A stretch of DNA of 11,921 bases from an uncultured Eubacteriales bacterium (GTDB taxonomy: Bacteria; Bacillota_A; Clostridia; Christensenellales; Aristaeellaceae), in assembly GCA_900313545.1 (NCBI GenBank), contig OMRS01000016.1, positions 1 through 11,921 on the forward strand, read 5' to 3'. The notes beneath the pieces are model-generated. The model searched no databases. It was not told where the DNA came from and saw only the letters and a program-made list of their open reading frames with translations. Positions within the stretch are counted from its first letter, which is position 1. Each line of letters begins with the position of its first letter. The translations under genes and the position numbers were made by a program. Shown here piece after piece: positions 7,376 through 11,921 of this stretch.

Positions 7376-8989
7376 TCACATGGAGGAGGGGATCAGGGGA
7401 GAGCTTTCCCCGTAGGTGAAAAAGCGGTACAGGGCCAGGGCCAGATCGTGGACCCTTTCGGTCATCCCCGCCGCGGAGCGGGTCATGAGCTCCTCCCGCG
7501 CCCTGGCGGAGGACTCTGCCCGGAGGTCTTTTGACAGCTGTGCAAACTCAAGCTCAAACCCGGACTGGAGCTGGAGCATGAGGCTTTGGGTCAGGACAGA
7601 AGCGTCCGGGTCGGGGGTGCCGAAGCTGAAGATGTTTGAAAGCGCCTTGAGGGTCCCAAAGCAGGAACGGGACCAGTTCTCCGGGAAGGGATAGACATCC
7701 CCGTCTTCCACAAAGTAGTCCTTTGTCCCCTCAGGAACGTCCCGGGTCACGGCGGGCAGGGAAAGCGGGACCCTGCATCCCTCCCAGGTGTCCGTCAGCA
7801 GCATCGGGTAGCTGGGAACGTAGGCGCTGAACCGGCAGTCGCCCATGGTGCTCCATTCAACGGTGCCAAAGATCTGCTCCTCATCAGGGTAAAAGCGGAA
7901 CAGATGGGCCTCCACGTTGGCGGAGCGTCCGATGGGCTCGACCCGGTACAGGGCGAAGACCTCGTCGATGCCGATTTTGTCCTTCAGCACCAGGCTGTTG
8001 TGCAGGGAGGTGATCTTTCCGTCCCCGCTGACGTTGGTCAGCGTGAACAGGTTGTCCTCAAGGAAACTGAAGGAAGGGGCATCGTCTTTTCCGGTCAGGA
8101 AATTCTGCCCGCTGACAAGCCGCCGGGAGACGCTGTCCGCCCAGTTCACCTCGGTGCCTGCGCGATAGTTGTAGGAGGCGCGGCAGTCGATGATGTTCTC
8201 GGCGGCGTCGCCCGCAAAGGTGCCTGCCTTCAGGGCTGTGGAAATGAAATCTTCGGAGGCGATGACGTGCCCGCGGTCGTCAAGGTCGATTCTGCCAAGC
8301 ACCGAAAGGTTTGGCTGCAGGAAGGCCACGTCCCGCGGAAGCAGGAGGGCGATATAGGAATGCCCGGACAGGCATTCCACATACCACTGCTCATTCTGAT
8401 CGGCGATCATCGTTCCGGATGCCTCCTTGGCACCGGCGTTGTCGAAGATCCCAAGGAGCAGCGAAAGCCCCTCCCGGGCGGTAGAAGCCTCCGAGAGCAG
8501 GACGGTCGTGATCTCCGCCTCGCCGATCCCGTCCGGAACAAAGGGATCCGCCGCCTCGATGGCCTCATATGGAAAGAGGGATTCCGTTGCGGAGACCGTC
8601 ACTCCGTGATCGTTTGTTCCGGCTTCCTCAAAGGGGGTATGGGGGTGGGTGCCTCCGCAGTTCGGACAGACCCCGCTCAGGTTGTCATCCCGCAGGGCCG
8701 TATACCGGTAGCTGTCGTGGGTAAAAGTCCAGGTAAAGCCGAAGCATCCCTGGTACGCTTCGCCCTTTGCATGGTTGCCCGCCGGGGACACATAGCTGAC
8801 CTTGTTGAAGGCGTAGGGGGAGAGGTCCTCCACCCGGATAAACAGGTTCGCCCCGTCGTCCGTCAGATCTCCTCCTGCGTAGAACAGCGTGCAGGCGGAT
8901 GCGTGGGCGACGAGGGAGAGCATGAGAAGAACGGATGCGCCCAGGCTGAAGATCCTGCGGCGGATTTTCGTGCGGGAGAATGGTTTCAT
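7376..8989 (-). CDS. Secreted C69-family dipeptidase (N-terminal nucleophile hydrolase)
   Basis: 537-residue exported peptidase of family C69 (PepD type), which releases or cleaves dipeptides. The start at 8989 is chosen because AAAGGAG lies seven bases upstream; a longer reading from 9010 has no such site. Residues 1-32 are a signal peptide with a KIRRR charged region, a hydrophobic core and AHASA just before C33. C33 in ACTLFYAGG aligns with the catalytic cysteine that must be at the mature N terminus in this family, so signal cleavage itself would expose the nucleophile. IRVEDL (near 51-56) corresponds to the conserved ARNED block and AGTNDHGVTVSATES (near 123-137) to the conserved NE-x-GV block. 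CPNCGGTHPH (108-117) looks like a small metal-binding insertion. It has its own promoter and is divergent from the cysteine hydrolase gene. Peptide scavenging outside the cell is the likely role. Confidence 0.92.
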   Translation of the reverse strand: MKPFSRTKIRRRIFSLGASVLLMLSLVAHASACTLFYAGGDLTDDGANLFIRVEDLSPYAFNKVSYVSPAGNHAKGEAYQGCFGFTWTFTHDSYRYTALRDDNLSGVCPNCGGTHPHTPFEEAGTNDHGVTVSATESLFPYEAIEAADPFVPDGIGEAEITTVLLSEASTAREGLSLLLGIFDNAGAKEASGTMIADQNEQWYVECLSGHSYIALLLPRDVAFLQPNLSVLGRIDLDDRGHVIASEDFISTALKAGTFAGDAAENIIDCRASYNYRAGTEVNWADSVSRRLVSGQNFLTGKDDAPSFSFLEDNLFTLTNVSGDGKITSLHNSLVLKDKIGIDEVFALYRVEPIGRSANVEAHLFRFYPDEEQIFGTVEWSTMGDCRFSAYVPSYPMLLTDTWEGCRVPLSLPAVTRDVPEGTKDYFVEDGDVYPFPENWSRSCFGTLKALSNIFSFGTPDPDASVLTQSLMLQLQSGFELEFAQLSKDLRAESSARAREELMTRSAAGMTERVHDLALALYRFFTYGESSPLIPSSM

Positions 8990-8996
8990 ATGACTG

Positions 8997-9003
8997 CTCC
9001 TTT
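8997..9003 (-). promoter_or_regulatory. Ribosome binding site that fixes the dipeptidase start
   Basis: On the minus strand AAAGGAG is followed by seven bases and then ATG at 8989. The longer in-frame start at 9010 has no purine-rich site before it and would place this motif inside the coding sequence. Confidence 0.85.
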
Positions 9004-9088
9004 CGGTCATCGACTTGGATGTGCAGGGAAGAGCCTGATGCCGGAGAAAACGGGAAAGCGGCCGCGGAGGGCGCTCTTTCCGGAGAAA

Positions 9089-9118
9089 AGTATATCAGGA
9101 ATGAGGAATATATGGAAA
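9089..9118 (-). promoter_or_regulatory. Sigma-A promoter of the dipeptidase gene
   Basis: On the minus strand: -35 TTTCCA (9118-9113), 18-base spacer, extended -10 TGA followed by TATACT (9094-9089). Transcription would start near 9082, leaving a leader of about 93 bases. The -35 is weak (four of six), compensated by the extended -10. Confidence 0.6.
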
Positions 9119-9234
9119 GGGGAATCCGCATCCGCGCAGGCATACGGGCGGAGCCGGTCAGGGAAGGCGGAGGAAACACCGCCGGGGCTGGAGGTTCCCG
9201 GCAGACCGGGACCCGCGGGGCGGGTGACGGGTTC

Positions 9235-9264
9235 TTGCCTCCAATCCCCGGGATTTGGTACAAT
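9235..9264 (+). promoter_or_regulatory. Sigma-A promoter of the cysteine hydrolase gene
   Basis: -35 TTGCCT (9235-9240), 18-base spacer, -10 TACAAT (9259-9264) preceded by an extended -10 TG (9256-9257). Transcription would start near 9271, about 72 bases before the start codon. Confidence 0.72.
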
Positions 9265-9330
9265 GGCACAGCCTTTCCCCGGAAAAAGCAGTCCGGCGGC
9301 ACATGATTCATGGAAGAACACCGACGAAAT

Positions 9331-9336
9331 GAGGAG
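9331..9336 (+). promoter_or_regulatory. Ribosome binding site that fixes the start at 9343
   Basis: GAGGAG lies six bases before ATG 9343. The upstream in-frame ATG at 9310 has no purine-rich site and would add eleven mostly charged residues before the conserved first strand (KILVVIDMQNDF). Confidence 0.8.
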
Positions 9337-9342
9337 ATAAAG

Positions 9343-9870
9343 ATGAGAAAAATTCTGGTTGTCATTGACATGCAGAACGATTTTATTGACGGGGCCCTTG
9401 GAACCCGGGAGGCGGTGGCGATTGTGGACGCGGTCAGGGAGAAAATCCGCAGCTACCCGGCCGAAAACGTTTTCGCCACCATGGATACCCATGAAGAGAA
9501 CTACATGCAGACGCAGGAGGGGAAATATCTGCCCGTTCCCCACTGCATCAGGGGGACCCAGGGCTGGCAGATCCGCCCGGAGATTGCGGAACTGCTGGCG
9601 GAGGAGAGAACCTATACAAAGCCCTGCTTCGGGAGCACGCGCCTTGCGGAGGACCTGAAGGCGCTGTCAGAAGAGGAAGAGATAGAACTGGAGCTGGTCG
9701 GTCTTTGCACGGACATTTGCGTGGTCAGCAACGCGCTGCTGTTCAAGGCGGCAATGCCGGAGGTCAAAGTCAGCGTGGATGCTGCCTGCTGTGCCGGCGT
9801 GACTCCGGAAAAGCATCTGGCGGCGCTGGAGACGATGCGCTCCTGCCAGGTCCAGGTCGAACACGCCTGA
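9343..9870 (+). CDS. Isochorismatase-fold cysteine hydrolase, nicotinamidase-like
   Basis: 175-residue cytoplasmic hydrolase of the isochorismatase-like superfamily. The catalytic triad is complete: D9 in VVIDMQNDF, K93 in YTKPCFGS, and C126 in GLCTDICVVSN. The metal ligands known from nicotinamidases also appear to be present: D48 and H50 in MDTHEENY and H67 in PVPHC. This favours a nicotinamidase or related amidase over isochorismatase. If so, it would convert nicotinamide to nicotinate for NAD salvage. Other small amides remain possible because family members with the same residues differ in substrate, so no gene name is given. Its length is at the short end for nicotinamidases but usual for the small stand-alone forms. 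It is a single-gene unit with its own promoter, divergent from the dipeptidase, and ends upstream of a structured spacer. Confidence 0.88.
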   Translation: MRKILVVIDMQNDFIDGALGTREAVAIVDAVREKIRSYPAENVFATMDTHEENYMQTQEGKYLPVPHCIRGTQGWQIRPEIAELLAEERTYTKPCFGSTRLAEDLKALSEEEEIELELVGLCTDICVVSNALLFKAAMPEVKVSVDAACCAGVTPEKHLAALETMRSCQVQVEHA

Positions 9871-10046
9871 TGCCGGACATGAGAAGTCTGCCGGGGGTCT
9901 GAGGCGCAGGCTCCGAGGCCATGTGCGGGAGGCAGTGCCTGCGAGAGCTGAAGGCCAGATCCCGGCCGGCATGAAGGCCGCGCGATCATGAACCCGGGCC
10001 TGACCCCGGAGCGCCTGACGAATGATCCTGCAGGGAAAAGTGGAAT

Positions 10047-10083
10047 CGGGCCGCATCATCCATTTCGGATTTGCGGCCCGTTT
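10047..10083 (+). terminator. Terminator-like hairpin downstream of the cysteine hydrolase
   Basis: CGGGCCGCA (10047-10055) pairs with TGCGGCCCG (10072-10080), and ATCC/GGAT continue the stem inside after a small internal loop. Only three T follow. It lies 176 bases after the stop codon, so the hydrolase transcript would have a long 3' end. Confidence 0.55.
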
Positions 10084-10120
10084 CCTGACATATCCTCTCC
10101 CATGACATTCTCCCCATCAA

Positions 10121-10181
10121 CAAAGAAACGCCCTCCACCCCGCCTCCCCGGCAGATGTCCCGGGATGGGGAATGGAGGGCG
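10121..10181 (-). terminator. Intrinsic terminator for the minus-strand remnant gene
   Basis: On the minus strand TGGAGGGCG... closes against CGCCCTCCA (10173-10181 with 10129-10137), with GGGG/CCCC pairs inside, and is followed by TTTCTTTG (10128-10121). It begins 16 bases after the stop of the remnant gene. Confidence 0.65.
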
Positions 10182-10196
10182 CCGGTATTCTGCCTG

Positions 10197-10694
10197 TTAT
10201 CTCACAAACCTGACCCTGTCCGTCTTGGCATGGAAGGCGATGCCGCAAATCAGCTGTTCCTCATAGCCTTCCGGAATGACCTTATCGCAGCCTTTTTCAA
10301 AGATCTGACGGATTGCTTCATCACAGTCTGCATCAAGGTCTTCTTTCCTGGCAGACCGCTTGAATTCCATCAGCAGGAAAGCACGTCTCCCACGATCTTT
10401 GACTCTGAGATCCAGCCTGCCAGGGCCCGCTTCATCATTTGAATCAGGTGCGAATCCGCGGGAAGTAAAGATTCCATTCAGCATTCCATGATAGTATTCT
10501 TCACCGTAATCATCATAGCTGATGGAATTCCACAATATTTTTGTGAGCATTTCCGATGCCGCCCGTTCATCCCTGTTCCACATGGCAGTGATAAAAGCGT
10601 CCACACTGCTGGCATCAAGCGTTCTCTCAAACCTGTCTACAACTGCTTCCTTAAAGAGATCTTTTTTGTCAGCATGGTGGAAACTCACAGACAA
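10197..10694 (-). pseudogene. C-terminal remnant of an AAA-ATPase-like / PD-(D/E)XK (DUF1703) protein
   Basis: The 165 residues match the C-terminal part of a family common in gut Clostridia and Bacteroidota: an N-terminal AAA-ATPase-like domain followed by a PDDEXK_9 (DUF1703) nuclease-like domain, usually 500 or more residues in total. Recognisable blocks are SISYDDYGEEYYHGML, GPGRLDLRV and LLMEFKRS, giving candidate active-site residues D95, E110 and K112, and the end block EEQLICGIAFHAK. The ATPase half is absent. The only starts are a TTG at 10694 or later codons, none with a clear ribosome binding site. In frame, the reading continues upstream only to a stop near 10739. Base composition drops from the window's usual GC-rich state to about 30% GC in 10681-10740, right at the broken edge. 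It is most likely a decayed fragment left by a deletion or recombination; an expressed short nuclease-like protein is less likely. Fragment call firm, function of the family unclear. Confidence 0.75.
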
Positions 10695-10743
10695 TTGTGT
10701 TACACTTATAAGGTCATAGGATATTTGATGTGAGAATTATGGA

Positions 10744-10749
10744 TATACT
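10744..10749 (+). promoter_or_regulatory. Weak candidate -10 element upstream of the PAS kinase
   Basis: TATACT in the AT-rich dip is the only -10-like hexamer facing the kinase gene that I can find. There is no acceptable -35 at 16-18 bases. If used, the leader would be about 230 bases long. Confidence 0.25.
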
Positions 10750-10986
10750 TGAGAACAACATGGACACGCACCTGAAAATGAGAATGATGGAAGCGGTTTG
10801 ACACAGAGGGAAACAGACGGGAAGGGGTGTCACGCTTTCATCATGTGAGCCGGACCATCAGGGGACGGGAACAGACCGTGAACAAGGCGCCCGACCGGAT
10901 GGAGGAGGGACCTGGCCGCGGCATCAGGAGTGTCTGTGAAAAACGGGATGAGACCTGAGACAGGATCCGGGAGAAAGGGAGACTTT

Positions 10987-11921
10987 ATGGGTACCGATGA
11001 AAAGGACAGGCGGATCATAGAAGAGCAGGCCGCAACGATCCGTCTTCTGACCGATCTGACAAAGGCGGGAAGCTGGGACATCAACTATGCGCCGGATGGT
11101 TCTGTGGTCTCTGTGCAGTGGGGGGACGGATTCCGCAGGCTGATGGGGTATACCGACCAGAATGATTTTCCGAACACGTTGGAATCATTTGTGCGGGGGA
11201 TTCACCCGGAAGACAGGGATCAGCTCTTTTCTGATCTGAATGCCGGCGTCTATGATGAACAGATCATGAGTACAACGGGCCATGAGTTCCGCTTTTTCAG
11301 AAAGGACGGTTCCCTCCGGTGGTACCGCAGCATGGGGAGACTGTCCCGGGACCCTGAAGGCAGGCCGGTGCGGTACAGGGGCGTGACGATCGATATCACA
11401 CAGGCAAAGGAACATGATGTCCTGTATGCTGAGCTGCAGAATGAGGCTGCGTCCCTTGACACCATCCATGAAATGCTCGGTTCCGGAAAATGGACCATGA
11501 GTTTTGATGAATCAGGCAGGATGAAAAGCGTCAGCTGGAGTGACGAGTTCCGGAGAATGCTCGGGTATCATGACACGGATGATTTTCCGGATGCCCTGGA
11601 ATCCTGGTCCGATCTGCTGCATCCTGAGGACAGGGAGCGCATACTGAAGGAGTATAATGACACCATCTCCGATTATACGGGGAGGAAGATCTATGATGTG
11701 GAGTACCGTCTCCTGACGAAAACCAGAGGGTACCGCTGGTACCGGGCCGTGGGCAAACCCACGCGCCGTCCGGACGGGACGCCGATCGCGTATATCGGCG
11801 TGTTTATCGACATCACGGAACGGAAAGAAATGCTTCAGGAACTGGCAAGACAGCAGGAATCCCTGAGTCTTGCACTCGAAGAGGCGAATCAGGCCAACAA
11901 GGCAAAGACGGCTTTTCTGTC
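10987..11921 (+). CDS. Tandem-PAS sensor histidine kinase, 3'-partial
   Basis: The first 311 residues of a signalling protein that runs off the window. Start ATG 10987 has AAAGGGAG (10974-10981) five bases upstream; an earlier in-frame ATG at 10948 has no good site. Two PAS domains of the PAS_3 type are visible: residues about 26-138, with GFRRLMGY, HPEDRDQLF, RWYRS and YRGVTIDIT, and about 165-278, with EFRRMLGY, HPEDRERIL, RWYRA and YIGVFIDIT. Each ends in the PAC-type D-I-T. A helical linker follows (about 279-300) and the last residues, EEANQANKAKTAFL, match the start of a HisKA dimerisation domain, where an S-x-M-S-H-E/D-I-R-T motif would come next. So a histidine kinase, possibly hybrid, is expected. 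There is no signal peptide or membrane helix, so it senses a cytoplasmic cue. A direct effector (GGDEF or similar) cannot be fully excluded without the missing part. Confidence 0.87.
   Translation, partial: MGTDEKDRRIIEEQAATIRLLTDLTKAGSWDINYAPDGSVVSVQWGDGFRRLMGYTDQNDFPNTLESFVRGIHPEDRDQLFSDLNAGVYDEQIMSTTGHEFRFFRKDGSLRWYRSMGRLSRDPEGRPVRYRGVTIDITQAKEHDVLYAELQNEAASLDTIHEMLGSGKWTMSFDESGRMKSVSWSDEFRRMLGYHDTDDFPDALESWSDLLHPEDRERILKEYNDTISDYTGRKIYDVEYRLLTKTRGYRWYRAVGKPTRRPDGTPIAYIGVFIDITERKEMLQELARQQESLSLALEEANQANKAKTAFL

Larger units (their letters stand above)
8990..9342. other. Divergent intergenic region with two promoters
   Basis: 353 bases between the dipeptidase (leftward) and the cysteine hydrolase (rightward). 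It holds a minus-strand promoter at 9089-9118 and a plus-strand promoter at 9235-9264. The 116 bases between them contain short dyads, GGCGG/CCGCC (9166-9183) and TCCCGG/CCGGGA (9196-9211), which could be regulator sites but are also expected in GC-rich DNA. I see no gene here. Confidence 0.65.
9871..10196. other. Structured intergenic spacer
   Basis: 326 bases between two convergent genes. The first half (9871-10046) has dyads, CGCAGGC (9905-9911) with GCCTGCG (9937-9943) and the inner palindrome AGGCAGTGCCT (9930-9940), but no known RNA family that I can recognise. The second half holds two terminator-like hairpins, described separately. No coding sequence is convincing here. Confidence 0.55.

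Noticed and set aside
7904..9340. Plus-strand open frame (478 codons) opposite the dipeptidase gene
   Set aside because: It is antisense to a clear C69 peptidase, shows no known motif, and runs across the divergent promoter region.
10691..10698. ACAATTGT palindrome as an operator
   Set aside because: An eight-base palindrome in AT-rich DNA is expected by chance and its flanks do not extend the symmetry.
10739..10801. Twenty-codon open frame beginning with ATG in the AT-rich dip
   Set aside because: No clear ribosome binding site, no recognisable peptide type, and no conservation evidence available; chance frames of this size are common.
10739..10986. Possible cyclic-di-GMP or other riboswitch ahead of the PAS kinase
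   Set aside because: The long leader and a CACGCAC string invited a check, but I could not find the paired elements or conserved core of any riboswitch class.

Overview
The window looks like chromosomal DNA of a GC-rich Bacillota, most likely a gut or rumen Clostridia (inference). Reasons: strong AGGAG-type ribosome binding sites, sigma-A promoters with extended -10 (TGn) elements, secreted proteins with Gram-positive-style signal peptides, and typical clostridial families (secreted C69 dipeptidase, HD-GYP proteins, AAA/PD-(D/E)XK proteins of the DUF1703 type). I see no tRNA, rRNA, CRISPR array, transposase, integrase or phage gene. The lineage cannot be fixed further from this sequence.

Layout. 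(1) 1-1370 (+): 3' part of a secreted 5'-nucleotidase/metallophosphoesterase, closed by an intrinsic terminator. (2) 1757-5014 (+): a 1085-residue one-piece sensor with signal peptide, fourteen propeller blades, Y_Y_Y domain, one membrane helix, a cytoplasmic HD-GYP domain with intact metal ligands, and a Glu/Lys-rich tail built from 24-bp repeats. It has its own promoter and terminator. (3) 5193-7185 (+): a class I methyltransferase and a secreted DUF3298-like protein, probably cotranscribed. (4) 7376-8989 (-): secreted C69 dipeptidase, convergent with the preceding pair across a hairpin-rich spacer. (5) 9343-9870 (+): nicotinamidase-like cysteine hydrolase, divergent from the dipeptidase. 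(6) 10197-10694 (-): C-terminal remnant of an AAA/PD-(D/E)XK protein, next to an AT-rich dip. (7) 10987-11921 (+): the start of a cytoplasmic tandem-PAS sensor kinase that runs off the window.

How the genes may work together. Most are single-gene or two-gene units, so no large pathway is visible. The common theme is extracytoplasmic nutrient handling (nucleotidase, dipeptidase) and sensing (propeller-HD-GYP, PAS kinase). The most distinctive item is the propeller-HD-GYP protein. It joins the sensory half known from hybrid two-component systems directly to a predicted cyclic-di-GMP phosphodiesterase, so an outside ligand could change an intracellular second messenger without phosphotransfer. 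I did not find a clear multi-gene novel system.
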